A DNA stretch of 64,000 bases from Ga0077523 sp038324085. GTDB lineage: Bacteria > Pseudomonadota > Gammaproteobacteria > Burkholderiales > Ga0077523. This document shows, one piece after another, positions 26,234 through 35,983 of the stretch. Location: positions 1 to 64,000 of the forward strand of contig JBBQHP010000010.1 of the NCBI GenBank assembly GCA_038324085.1, read 5' to 3'. Numbering within the stretch: the first letter of the stretch is position 1; every line of letters starts with the position of its first letter. The notes beneath the pieces were generated by a model. The model saw only the letters and a list, made by a program, of their open reading frames with translations, did not search any database and had not been told where the DNA came from. Made by a program: the position numbers and the translations under genes.

Positions 26234-27040
26234 ATGAAACTTCGCACTCTTGCGCTCGCCGTTGCGCTGACCGTCTGCGCCGTTCCCGCCTTCGCCGTCG
26301 GCAGTCTTGCCGACGTGACCATCTACGACCGCGCCTCCGGTCGCATTCTCCCCACTTATTTCAGCGACGGCCGCTGGTACGTCGCCGGCAAGCCCGGCAA
26401 TGAATACGAGATCCGCATCCGCAATCAGTCCGGCGGCGACGTCTTGGCGGTGACTTCGGTGGACGGCGTCAATGTGGTGTCCGGGGAAACGGCCGCGCCG
26501 GGCCAGACGGGCTACGTCCTGGCCTCGGGCAGCTATCTGCCGATCAAGGGCTGGCGCAAGGACATGTCGAAGGTGGCCGCGTTCTACTTCACGCGGCTCG
26601 ACGATTCGTATGCGGCGCGCACCGGGCGCCCCGACAACGTCGGCGTGATCGGCGTGGCGGTCTTCCGGCGCAAGGTGGAGCCGCCGGTCGTGCTGGAAGA
26701 CGAGCGCTCTCGGCGCGACGATTCGGCCGCAGACTCCCCGAGGGAGTCCGCTGCAGGCAATGCCGGCGCCGCCTCCGCGCCGGCCCCGCGGCCGAGCGCA
26801 CGCGCCGAGAGCGCGCAGTTGCAGAAGAGCCTGGGTACCGGGCATGGCCGCATCCAGACTTCGCAGGTGCGCTATACGAACTTCGAGCGCGCGTCCGAAA
26901 CGCCCGACGAAGTGGTCGCGATCTGGTACGACAGCCGCGTGAACCTCGCGGCGCGCGGCGTCATTCCGGCGCCCGTTCCGGCGCCGCGCGACCCGCAACC
27001 GTTCCCTGCGAACTTCGTTCCGGACCCGCCCCCGCGCTGA
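26234..27040 (+). CDS. Secreted protein of unknown function
   Basis: A 268-aa protein with a clear signal peptide (MKLRTLALAVALTVCAVPAFA). The mature N-terminal half looks like a beta-rich domain (VTIYDRASGRILPTYF, YEIRIRNQSGGDVLAVTSVD, GYVLASGSYLPIKGW). A Pro/Ala/Ser-rich, charged linker follows (about residues 155-205), then a short conserved-looking tail. No cysteines form obvious pairs and no lipobox is present. ATG 26234 has AGGAG at a good distance. It lies 59 bases after the AAA+/release-factor fusion on the same strand and may be cotranscribed with it. I do not recognise the family. Confidence 0.75.
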   Translation: MKLRTLALAVALTVCAVPAFAVGSLADVTIYDRASGRILPTYFSDGRWYVAGKPGNEYEIRIRNQSGGDVLAVTSVDGVNVVSGETAAPGQTGYVLASGSYLPIKGWRKDMSKVAAFYFTRLDDSYAARTGRPDNVGVIGVAVFRRKVEPPVVLEDERSRRDDSAADSPRESAAGNAGAASAPAPRPSARAESAQLQKSLGTGHGRIQTSQVRYTNFERASETPDEVVAIWYDSRVNLAARGVIPAPVPAPRDPQPFPANFVPDPPPR

Positions 27041-27044
27041 GGCG

Positions 27045-28067
27045 CTACAGCGTCAGTACGATCTTGCCGAAGTGCGTACCGCTGGCGAGGTGCCGGAATG
27101 CCTCGGCACCCCGCTCCAGCGGAAAGGTCGAATCCACGACCGGCTTCAGGTCGTGCGCGACGATGGCGCGATTCATCGCTTCGAAGCGGGCGCGCGAACC
27201 CACCGCGATGCCCTGAATGCGGACCATCGGACCGATCACGGCGCGCAGCGGTATGGTGGCTTCGTAGCCCGCGACGAACCCGATCACTCCGATGAAGCCG
27301 CCGAAGGCCAGCGCGGCGAGCGATTGCGGCAACGTGCTGCCGGCGGTTTCCACGACGATGTCCACGCCGCGTCCGCCGGTGGCTTCGCGAACGGCGGTTT
27401 CCCACTTCGGGGTCGTGCGGTAGTTGATGCCGACGTCCGCGCCCAGCTTCGCAGCGCGGGCGAGCTTTTCGTCACTCGAAGAGAGCACGATCACGCGCGC
27501 GCCGGCCAGCTTGGCGAACTGCACTGCAAACAGCGCAACGCCCCCCGTGCCCTGGACGAGCACCACGCTGCCCGGCTTCACTTCGCCTTCCGCGAGGGTC
27601 GACCAGGCGGTCAATGCGGCGATGGGCAAGGTCGAAGCTTCAGCGTCCGACAGGTTTGCCGGTGTCGCCACGGCGTCCTCGGCGGGCACCGCGACGTAGT
27701 CCTGCAACACACCCGAAAGCGGCGCTCCCAGCGTGCGCTGGGTGCGCATCTCCAGTGTCGGCTTGCCGTCGTACCAGCCCTGCGTGTAGATCGGCATCAC
27801 GCGGTCGCCGACCTTGAAGCGCGTCACGCTCTCGCCGATGGCGACGACCTCGCCGGCCGCGTCGGATGCCGGGACATAGGGCATGCGCAGGCTCGGCAGG
27901 TACTCCTGCGCAAGAATCGCGAGATCGCGATAGTTGAGGCTGGCGGCGTGCACGCGCACGAGGATCTCGTTGCGCCACGGGATCGGCACCGGCCGATCGT
28001 GCAGTTGCAGGCTGTCGATGGAAAACTCGCTCGCTTCGAGCGTGCGCATCTGCGCAGGTAGGGTCAT
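27045..28067 (-). CDS. Zinc-independent alcohol dehydrogenase / quinone oxidoreductase-like MDR protein
   Basis: A 340-aa medium-chain dehydrogenase/reductase with an N-terminal GroES-like domain and a Rossmann NAD(P) domain (VLVQGTGGVALFAVQFAKLA). The usual structural-zinc cysteine cluster is absent, which points to the zinc-free oxidoreductase branch. The substrate is not predictable; annotations in this family range from alcohols to enones. The stop lies four bases from the end of the convergent secreted-protein gene. It is followed by the ketopantoate reductase-like gene upstream on the same strand, 46 bases away. Confidence 0.85.
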   Translation of the reverse strand: MTLPAQMRTLEASEFSIDSLQLHDRPVPIPWRNEILVRVHAASLNYRDLAILAQEYLPSLRMPYVPASDAAGEVVAIGESVTRFKVGDRVMPIYTQGWYDGKPTLEMRTQRTLGAPLSGVLQDYVAVPAEDAVATPANLSDAEASTLPIAALTAWSTLAEGEVKPGSVVLVQGTGGVALFAVQFAKLAGARVIVLSSSDEKLARAAKLGADVGINYRTTPKWETAVREATGGRGVDIVVETAGSTLPQSLAALAFGGFIGVIGFVAGYEATIPLRAVIGPMVRIQGIAVGSRARFEAMNRAIVAHDLKPVVDSTFPLERGAEAFRHLASGTHFGKIVLTL

Positions 28068-28113
28068 GGTCTGGAACCCCGTGGCGATTGGATGAGAGAG
28101 AAAAGCCCGGCCC

Positions 28114-29043
28114 TCAGGCGCGCACGCCCATGCGGCGTTCCTTGGCGCGGACCAGCGCGGTGATCACGGCATTGCGCGGGGTGTCGACGCCCACTTCGCC
28201 GCCGACGCGAACGATCGCGCCGTTGATCGCGTCGATCTCCGATAGCCGGCCTGCCTGATGGTCCAGCAGCACCGAGGGCCGCGCATTGGGAATCTTCGAC
28301 CCGAACGCGCGCACGTAGGCCTCGGGATCATCGATGTCGAGCTTGACGCCCTTCGCCTTGCCCACCAGGAAGGCTTCACGCGCGCAGCCGGCGGCCACCG
28401 ACCAGGCGTCGGGATCGCCCATCACCTCGGCGATGGTGCGGTCCATCACCGAGCACGGGCCCGAATAGGTCACGTTGCAGATCAGCTTTTCCCAGACGAG
28501 CTGGTCGATGTCGTCGAAGCATTTCACCTTGAACCCGCCGGAACGCCACACCTCCGCGACCTGCTCCAGCCGGGGCGTCACAGGCCCCGAGAATTCTCCG
28601 AGGCGCACCAGTTCCATGCCGTTGTGATGCGCGTGGCCCGGGCCCTTCATCGACGCACCGAACCCGCCCACGACACCCACCATCACGTTCTCGCGGCCGA
28701 GGACTCGGGCGGTGATGTCGGGACCGCCGAGTCCGTTCTGGATCGAGAGCACGACGCTCTCCGGTCCGACCAGCGCGCGCGCTGCGTTGGCGGCCTGCTC
28801 CACGTGCATGATCTTGGTCGCGACGATCACGAGTTCGCACTGGCCGGCGTCGGCCGCGTCGGTCGTGGCCTGGATGCGCACGGTCCGGTCTCCCGAGATG
28901 CCCTCGAGCCTCAGGCCGTTGGCGCGAATCGCCTCGATGTGGTCGCGCCACGCATCGATCGCCCAGACTTCATGACCGGCGCTGGCCAGGAGGCCCGCGT
29001 ACACGCTGCCCATTGCGCCACACCCGACGATCGCGATCTTCAC
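28114..29043 (-). CDS. 2-dehydropantoate 2-reductase family protein
   Basis: A 309-aa ApbA/PanE-type NADPH-dependent 2-keto acid reductase. The nucleotide-binding motif IAIVGCGAMGSVYAGLLA is at the N-terminus, followed by a KIMHVEQAANAARAL-type segment and a C-terminal helical domain with the conserved Lys (WEKLICNVTYSG). The GTG at 29043 overlaps the stop of the upstream D-2-hydroxyacid dehydrogenase gene as GTGA, so the two are coupled. Members of this family are often not true pantothenate enzymes, and the pairing with a second 2-keto/2-hydroxy acid enzyme suggests a catabolic role. Confidence 0.86.
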   Translation of the reverse strand: MKIAIVGCGAMGSVYAGLLASAGHEVWAIDAWRDHIEAIRANGLRLEGISGDRTVRIQATTDAADAGQCELVIVATKIMHVEQAANAARALVGPESVVLSIQNGLGGPDITARVLGRENVMVGVVGGFGASMKGPGHAHHNGMELVRLGEFSGPVTPRLEQVAEVWRSGGFKVKCFDDIDQLVWEKLICNVTYSGPCSVMDRTIAEVMGDPDAWSVAAGCAREAFLVGKAKGVKLDIDDPEAYVRAFGSKIPNARPSVLLDHQAGRLSEIDAINGAIVRVGGEVGVDTPRNAVITALVRAKERRMGVRA

Positions 29044-30026
29044 GGCTGCTTGTTCTCCAGGCTGGCGGGATTGACGACGCGGATCGGCTTGCCGTCGAGG
29101 AAAGCGAGCACGTTCTCGATCGATTCGCGGTAGAACTGGGTGTAGACCTCGCGCGAGCAATAGCCCAGGTGCGGCGTCATCACGACATTGGGCATCGACC
29201 GGAACGGATGCCCGGCAGGCAGCGGTTCCTGGTCGAAGACGTCGAGCCCTGCGACCAGCAGGTTCTGGCGCAGATGACTGAGCAGCGCCGCTTCGTCGAT
29301 CAGAGGCGCGCGCGAGGTGTTGACGAGGATCGCGCCCGGTTTCATCAGCGCGAGCTCGGATGCCCCGACGACACCACGGGTGCGATCGGACAGCACCAGA
29401 TGCAGCGTGATCGCATCGGATTCCGCGAACAACGTGGTCTTGTCCACCAGTCGCGCCCCGGCTGCCTGCGCGCGTTCGGCCGTCAGGTTCTGGCTCCAGG
29501 CGAGTACTTCCATGCCCAGCGCGTTGCCGATCCGCGCCATGCGCGAACCGATCTTGCCCAGTCCGGCGATGCCGAGCTTGCGGCCATCGAGCATTGTGCC
29601 GAGCGGGACCTCGTCCTGGAACCGGCCCACTCTCATGCCGCGATCGGCCGTGGTCAGATGCCGCGCCGCGGCCATCAGCAGCGCCAGCGCGATCTCCGCC
29701 GTGGTCGCGTTGGAATGGTCGCTGCCGGTATTGCACACCACGATGCCGCGCGCGGTGCAGGCATCGAAATCGAGCGTGCCCGATCGCACGCCGGTCAGCG
29801 CAATCATGCGCAGCTTCGGGAGCTGGTCGATCAGGGCCTTCGAGAACATCGTGCGCTCGCGCATCGCGATCACGATGTCGCACTCGGCGAGCGCCTTGGC
29901 GACCGCGTCCGTCGAGCCGAACGGACGCGTGAACGAGACGATCTCGGCCTTGCGCTCGAGCGCGAACCAATCGGCTGACGCGCGCGCGACATCCTGCCAA
30001 TCGTCGAGAATTGCAATTCTGGTCAT
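29040..30026 (-). CDS. D-2-hydroxyacid dehydrogenase family protein
   Basis: A 328-aa NAD(P)-dependent dehydrogenase of the D-isomer-specific 2-hydroxyacid family. The NAD-binding GLGKIGSRMARIG motif is present. The catalytic residues are recognisable: Arg in ALTGVRSG, Glu in the DVFDQEPLPAGHPF segment and His in MTPHLGY. The closest-looking subgroup is phosphoglycerate dehydrogenase-like, but the substrate is unknown. It overlaps the ketopantoate reductase-like gene by four bases. The ATG at 30026 leads a two-gene unit. Confidence 0.88.
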   Translation of the reverse strand: MTRIAILDDWQDVARASADWFALERKAEIVSFTRPFGSTDAVAKALAECDIVIAMRERTMFSKALIDQLPKLRMIALTGVRSGTLDFDACTARGIVVCNTGSDHSNATTAEIALALLMAAARHLTTADRGMRVGRFQDEVPLGTMLDGRKLGIAGLGKIGSRMARIGNALGMEVLAWSQNLTAERAQAAGARLVDKTTLFAESDAITLHLVLSDRTRGVVGASELALMKPGAILVNTSRAPLIDEAALLSHLRQNLLVAGLDVFDQEPLPAGHPFRSMPNVVMTPHLGYCSREVYTQFYRESIENVLAFLDGKPIRVVNPASLENKQP

Positions 30027-30383
30027 GGGTCAGCCTCTCAGCGCGAAGGTTACCCCATCGCGGACGGCCGGGACGTGCGGCTGACGCAACGGGGCTGCGC
30101 CGATCTGCCGCCGGGCCGGTCGGGCAAGCCTCTCGTCGTGGGATCGCGGCGGGCTGCATGCCGTCGCAGCGCCCCGGGCGCGAAGGCGCGTTTCACGCCG
30201 TGGATTGCGCCCCCGCCCACGCGCCCGGACGATCCCACGAGGGCCAGCCGCTATCGAGATCGGACGTCGCGATCCAGGGTGGACGGCGCGCGAGCGGACG
30301 AATGCGGCGGCGGCACTACTGATCCGGCAATCGGAGCCTGCAGCATCGGGCCAGTCACCGACCCGGAGATGACTCGCCAGTGG
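30027..30383. other. Intergenic region without a recognisable gene
   Basis: This 357-base stretch separates two leftward genes. It has the same high GC as its surroundings. I find no credible reading frame with a ribosome-binding site, no tRNA-like structure and no strong hairpin with a T-run. It should carry the promoter of the D-2-hydroxyacid dehydrogenase gene, but I see no convincing boxes. Confidence 0.5.
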
Positions 30384-31298
30384 TCAGGTCGATTCTCGCT
30401 TCGCATTGCGGCGCCCATTGCGCGCGAGCGGCACTACCGCTGCTGCCAGCGCGGCCGCGACGATCAGGCCCATGGACAGTGGCTCCGAAACCAGGCCGAT
30501 GCCGTGGTCGGTGTCCGCGAAGCCGGTCCCTGTGAAGGGCGTTCCCGCATAGCCGGACATCGGGTCGAAGGTGAAGGGCGTCGTGCTGAACGACATGCCC
30601 GGGAGACTGGCGACGACGCCGGCGGCGATGTCGAAGACCTGCCCCGGGATGAAGCGGGCATTGACGTCGGCCAGATCGTCGGCGCCGCTGTCGGTGTACT
30701 GGCGCAGGTCGATCAACGAGTACAGCACGTCGCCGTCGGCGATCTGGTCATCGCCGTTGGTGTCGGCCCACAGATCCGGAATGTAGAGCAGGACACCGGC
30801 GCCATAGGCCTGGAGAACGAAGTCGAAGATGCTGCCAAGCTTGATCTCGCCGGTGACGGGATCGACGTAGAGCGCCTCGATCTTCAGCTCCTGGCGCGCG
30901 TTGGGTTGGACATTGCCGGGTCCGCCCCCACCGCCCCCGCCGCCGCCCCCGCCTCCACCACCCCCACCTTGGCCTACGGCCGTCGATTTGTTGTGAACAT
31001 CGCAATGGGTCAATGTGGCGGCGCCCGGAGGCACCGGGACGTCCACGGTTCGTCCGGCACCAATTACTCCCGCATCGACCGAAGCGACGTCCTGTCCACC
31101 GTTGTTCTTGTCGGTGAACACGACGGTGAAATGCTTGTCGACGCCGAAGAAGTTGTGCTCCTGGACATACGCGCCCGTCACGGTGCAATCGTCCGTGGTG
31201 CCGTTCACGGGTGTTGCGAACGCCTGCGTGCAAGACAGCGCCATGGCGCCCATCGTGAGCAGGCTGCGGATGTAGTTGGCATAATCGAACGCATTCAT
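30384..31298 (-). CDS. PEP-CTERM-like exported protein with polyglycine tract
   Basis: A 304-aa predicted surface or exopolymer-associated protein. It starts at ATG 31298 with a hydrophobic leader (LLTMGAMALSCTQAFA). The C-terminus is VSEPLSMGLIVAAALAAA followed by Arg-rich GRRN, the layout of a PEP-CTERM sorting signal with Ser in place of the first Pro. Sixteen consecutive glycines (residues about 111-126) split the protein into two domains. The second contains DTNGDDQIADGD, an EF-hand or dockerin-like calcium loop. Longer in-frame starts up to 31496 lack a signal peptide and are unlikely. No exosortase is in the window. The function is unknown. Confidence 0.8.
   Translation of the reverse strand: MNAFDYANYIRSLLTMGAMALSCTQAFATPVNGTTDDCTVTGAYVQEHNFFGVDKHFTVVFTDKNNGGQDVASVDAGVIGAGRTVDVPVPPGAATLTHCDVHNKSTAVGQGGGGGGGGGGGGGGGGPGNVQPNARQELKIEALYVDPVTGEIKLGSIFDFVLQAYGAGVLLYIPDLWADTNGDDQIADGDVLYSLIDLRQYTDSGADDLADVNARFIPGQVFDIAAGVVASLPGMSFSTTPFTFDPMSGYAGTPFTGTGFADTDHGIGLVSEPLSMGLIVAAALAAAVVPLARNGRRNAKREST
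30921..30968 (-). repeat. Polyglycine codon tract (16 GGN codons)
   Basis: Forty-eight bases encode 16 glycines in a row inside the PEP-CTERM-like gene, using mixed GGT, GGG, GGA and GGC codons. The DNA is therefore a near-perfect trinucleotide repeat. Such a tract could change length by slippage in steps of three bases without breaking the frame. Confidence 0.95.
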
Positions 31299-31510
31299 GA
31301 TTGGAATCTCCGTCGAGACCAGCGTTTCCGGAATGACAAATGCCTGTCTTCGACGGAGGCGCGCTACACACGCAATCTGCGCGGATGTTGCTTTTGTCGG
31401 TCGACATCGGCCCGAGCGAAAACGCATAAATCGCACCGAGGAGGTGGCGCCGTCACGCGCGACAGAATTCGTGTCGCAATCGACGGCCATTCGCAAGGAG
31501 GGTGGTCAGC

Positions 31511-31978
31511 ATGCGCAGGATGACGCTGAACGAACCGCCGGTATTGCGCCAATCGATCCGGGCGGCGGTCGCGAGTTCGCGCGACCAACGGTTGCTGCAC
31601 CAGTTGCATTGCGTGCTGCTGGTGAGCCTGGGTCGCAGCTGTCATGAGGTGGCGCTCTGGTTCGGTGACAGCACTCGCACCGTGGAGCGCTGGGTCCATG
31701 CCTTCGAGACCCATGGCGCCGAAGGCTTGCGTGCGCACTGTCCGAGCGGTCGACCCCCGAAATTGCCGGTCGACCACGCGCTCCGCCTTGCGGCGGACAT
31801 CGCGCAACCGCCGGCCGCTTTCGGCTATGCGGAGACGCAATGGAGCGGGCGGCTGCTGATGCGGCATCTGTCTTTGCGCTTCGGTGTCACGATGAGCTTG
31901 CGGCAGTGCCAGCGTACGCTCCAGCGCTTGACCCCCGCGGAGCCGGAAGGGCGCTCGTCGCCGGCGTCAGCGTTTTGA
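31511..31978 (+). CDS. Stand-alone IS630-type helix-turn-helix protein
   Basis: A 155-aa protein that matches the DNA-binding N-terminal half of IS630/Tc1-type transposases. It has a first helix-turn-helix (HEVALWFGDSTRTVERWVHAF), a GAEGLRAHCPSGRPPKL linker and a second winged helix-like part (LSLRFGVTMSLRQCQRTLQRL). The DDE catalytic domain is absent, and downstream DNA to 32153 holds no continuation or terminal inverted repeats. ATG 31511 has an excellent AAGGAGG site about 8 bases upstream, so it seems to be expressed as a separate protein. It is divergent from the PEP-CTERM-like gene. It could be a domesticated regulator or a decayed element. Confidence 0.75.
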   Translation: MRRMTLNEPPVLRQSIRAAVASSRDQRLLHQLHCVLLVSLGRSCHEVALWFGDSTRTVERWVHAFETHGAEGLRAHCPSGRPPKLPVDHALRLAADIAQPPAAFGYAETQWSGRLLMRHLSLRFGVTMSLRQCQRTLQRLTPAEPEGRSSPASAF

Positions 31979-32153
31979 CGCGAACGCGCTGAGCGGCCGT
32001 GTCATGCGCCGCGCCCCACCCGTCGGGGCCGCAAGTGTGTCAGTTTTTTCGACGGGCGCTTGCAGGCAGAATCGGGGTGGCTGGCGGGTTTCGAGCAGAA
32101 TCCCGGGACCGGCATCGCTGTGAACCCGAACCTTTCGGCACCGGAGAATCGAC

Positions 32154-32903
32154 ATGGAACTCAAAGGCAAGATCGCCATCGTCACGGGCGGCAACGGCGG
32201 CCTCGGCAGCCGGATCTGCCACGCGTTGGCGCGAGCCGGCTGTGACGTGGTCGTCGTTTACGCACAAAGCCGGCAGCCCGCGCTCGAAGTTGCCGATGAG
32301 GTACGGAAACTCGGCGTGCGCAGCGAAGCCATGGCCTGCGACGTGGCCGATCCGGACGCAGTGAAGGCGTTGGTCGCTGGTGTCGCCGAACGATTCGGGC
32401 GGGTGGACATCCTGGTGAACGATGCCGCCTACAACAAGTGGATCGCGTTTTCCGATCTGGATGCGATGACGTTCGACGACTGGCAAAAGATCATGTCCGT
32501 CAATCTCACGGGGCCGATGCTCTGCATCAAGGCCGTCGGCGGACTGATGCGGCAGCAGGGTGCAGGCAGAATCGTCAACATCGCCTCGGTGGCAGGCCTG
32601 TCACCGACCGGGTCTTCGATTCCGTATGCCGTGTCCAAGGCCGGATTGATTCACCTGACGCGCTGCATGGCCGTCGCGCTGGCGCCGGAAGTCCTGGTCA
32701 ACTGCATCGCACCCGGGTATCTGGAGGGCACGCGGGCCACGGCCAATCTCGATTCGGGCTACCAGAAGCGCTCGCGCGAGGGCTCGCTATTGAAGCGCGC
32801 GGCCGACAAGGACGATGTCGCGGCGCAGGTGGTGGAGATGTGCCGTACCGACAGCATCACGGGCCAGACGCTGGCGATCGACGGAGGTCGAGTATTCCAT
32901 TGA
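32154..32903 (+). CDS. Short-chain dehydrogenase/reductase (FabG-like)
   Basis: A 249-aa classical SDR. The cofactor motif is TGGNGGLGSRI, the structural NDAAYNK segment takes the place of NNAG, and the catalytic Ser and YAVSKAG are present (SVAGLSPTGSSIPYAVSKAG). The C-terminus IDGGRVFH is the usual FabG-like end. The substrate is unknown. ATG 32154 is preceded by GGAG about 7 bases away. It converges on the dioxygenase gene and may act on products of that pathway, but this is only positional. Confidence 0.9.
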   Translation: MELKGKIAIVTGGNGGLGSRICHALARAGCDVVVVYAQSRQPALEVADEVRKLGVRSEAMACDVADPDAVKALVAGVAERFGRVDILVNDAAYNKWIAFSDLDAMTFDDWQKIMSVNLTGPMLCIKAVGGLMRQQGAGRIVNIASVAGLSPTGSSIPYAVSKAGLIHLTRCMAVALAPEVLVNCIAPGYLEGTRATANLDSGYQKRSREGSLLKRAADKDDVAAQVVEMCRTDSITGQTLAIDGGRVFH

Positions 32904-32987
32904 GGAGGCCGGGCGAATCGGCGTATTGCGGCACCGAAGGGTGTCTCCTGGGCGTGCGCTGCCGATTGGGGGAGCGGGTCGGTTCCC

Positions 32988-33854
32988 TCAGGCCGTCGTT
33001 CCGGTGCGCACCAGCCGAAAGTCGTATTCGGCGACGCTGAATGGTCGATCGCACGCCTTCCCATCCGGTGCGCGGCCGGCGGGCCGATCGTTGAACTCTA
33101 CGACCAGCGAATCCTTCACGCCGAACACGGCGTCCGACCCGAGATACGGATCGCCTTTCACGAACAGGTGCGTGGTGATGGCATCGTAGCCGGGGGCGGA
33201 TACCTTGGCATGGACGTGAGCAGGGCGATAAGGATGCCGGCCCATGCCGAGCAGCATCTTGCCTACGGGTCCGTCGGTCGGGATCGGATAGCTCACCGGC
33301 CTGGTGGTACGGAAGCCGTAGCGGCCGTGCGCATCGGTGGTGAACTTGCCGCGCGCATACGAAGCACCCGGCCGCTGCACGTCGTAGAAGCCTTCGGAAT
33401 CGTTCTGCCAGACGTCGAGTTCCGCGCCCGCGACGGGTTTGTCGTCCACGTCGAGCACGCGACCGTGGACATAGGCTGGGACGCCAGGCAGCCCTGCAGC
33501 GATGTCGGTCCACATGGGGATGTGCTTCGATCCCGGAACGTAGAACGGGCCCAGCACCGTGGTTTCGGTCGCGCTGCCCGGTTTCCGGTGATTGATCGCG
33601 TCCACCAGCATCGATACGCCCAGCGTGTCGGACAGCAGGATGTACTCCTGGCGCTTGGCGTCGCACGTCTGGCCGGTCGCGGTCAGGAACTGTATGCCGG
33701 CGAACCATTCGGCCTCGGTCAGCTCGGTCTCGCGCACGAACGCGTGCAGGTGACGGATGAGGCTCGTCATGATCTCCCTGAAGCGCGGCTCCGCCGTGGC
33801 CTCGATGCGGGAGAGGACGGCCTCGGTCAACGTCTGTTCCAACGGACTGGTCAT
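32988..33854 (-). CDS. Intradiol ring-cleavage dioxygenase (hydroxyquinol/catechol 1,2-dioxygenase type)
   Basis: A 288-aa non-haem Fe(III) dioxygenase that opens catechol-type rings between the two hydroxyls. The N-terminal helical dimerisation domain (about residues 20-95) precedes the catalytic beta-sandwich. Iron ligands are recognisable as Tyr in SEGFYDVQ, Tyr in RYGFRTTRPVSYPI and the two His of RPAHVHAKVSAPGY. The LGPFYVPGS segment and overall length fit the hydroxyquinol 1,2-dioxygenase subgroup best. ATG 33854 has TGGAGAAC just upstream. It is encoded 58 bases after a 3-oxoadipyl-CoA-type thiolase, so the beta-ketoadipate pathway is the likely context. No maleylacetate reductase is seen. 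Confidence 0.9.
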   Translation of the reverse strand: MTSPLEQTLTEAVLSRIEATAEPRFREIMTSLIRHLHAFVRETELTEAEWFAGIQFLTATGQTCDAKRQEYILLSDTLGVSMLVDAINHRKPGSATETTVLGPFYVPGSKHIPMWTDIAAGLPGVPAYVHGRVLDVDDKPVAGAELDVWQNDSEGFYDVQRPGASYARGKFTTDAHGRYGFRTTRPVSYPIPTDGPVGKMLLGMGRHPYRPAHVHAKVSAPGYDAITTHLFVKGDPYLGSDAVFGVKDSLVVEFNDRPAGRAPDGKACDRPFSVAEYDFRLVRTGTTA

Positions 33855-33912
33855 GACTGTTCTCCAGGAGGGAGGGGTTCGGCTCCGAGGGCGCGTCGAT
33901 GGGCGGACGGGC

Positions 33913-35115
<1,203 letters not shown>

Positions 35116-35118
35116 GGT

Positions 35119-35979
35119 TCAATCCTCTGTTGGATTGCGCAGCACCAGCCGGCGCTGCACAGGGAAGAAATGGAGATCGAAGCGGCGCGACACGTAGCCC
35201 CACAGACCGCGCGGAAAGCGAATGGTCACCACGATGGTCAGCAGGCCGAGCCCGACCAGGTACCAGGTGCCGTAGTCGGAGAAATATTTGTTGAGCAGCC
35301 AGAACAGGATCACGCCGATGATCGGGCCTTCGATGGTACCGATGCCGCCGATCATGACGATGAAGATGGTAAATGCGGTCCAGTTCACCGTGAATGCCGC
35401 GTCCGGCGAGATGCGCAGGTTGCCGAGGAAGTAGAGCGCGCCGGCGACTCCCGCGCCGAACGCCGCGACGACGTAGACCCCGAGCTTCGTGGCGCGCACG
35501 TTCACTCCCTGGCTCTCGGACGCCACCTCGCTGTCGCGCAGCGCGAGCAGCGCCAGTCCCTGACGCGAGCGCAGGAACCAGTACACGAGCGCAACCGCAG
35601 CCACGGCCGACCGCAGGCACAGCCAGAACGTCACCGAGACCCGCGTCGATCGTTCGATCCCGCGCAGCGCGGTCAGGCTGGTACCGGACCCGCCGCCCAC
35701 CGCGGCGACGTTGGCGATCGACAGGCGGAAGACTTCGGCGATCACCCAGGTGCCGATGGCGAAGTAGCCGCCCTGGAGGCGAAAGGCAAGCTGCGAGACG
35801 GGGATCGCCACCAGCATCGCGAGCACCGCCGCGATCGGGACCGCGACGAACGGATTCACGCCCATGAAATTGGCCATGACCAGCAGAGCGTAGCCGCCCA
35901 GGCCGAGGAAGGCCTGCTGCCCGATCGACACCATCCCGCCGTAGCCGGCGAGCAGATTCCACATCATCGCGAAGATGAG
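35119..35979 (-). pseudogene. 5'-truncated LivM-type ABC permease
   Basis: The reading frame matches LivM permeases from LIFAMMWNLLAGYGGMVSIG to the normal C-terminus, with the usual membrane segments and the RDSEVASESQGVNV coupling loop. The first 40-60 residues (one or two membrane helices) that other LivM proteins have are absent. The frame is stopped by TAA at 35982-35980 immediately before the homologous part. The first available ATG is 35967, in the middle of a membrane helix and without a ribosome-binding site. No livH, livG or livF is adjacent. It is probably non-functional, although 282 residues remain open. Confidence 0.8.
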
Positions 35980-35983
35980 TTAG

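Noticed and set aside
30921..30968. A CRISPR-like or tandem-repeat array
   Set aside because: It is a simple in-frame GGN codon tract without spacers.
31299..31496. A longer N-terminus for the PEP-CTERM-like protein
   Set aside because: It adds 66 residues that would bury the export signal inside the protein; the start at 31298 begins just before the hydrophobic leader.
31511..32153. A complete IS630 element
   Set aside because: No DDE domain, terminal inverted repeats or TA target duplication is visible around the helix-turn-helix gene.
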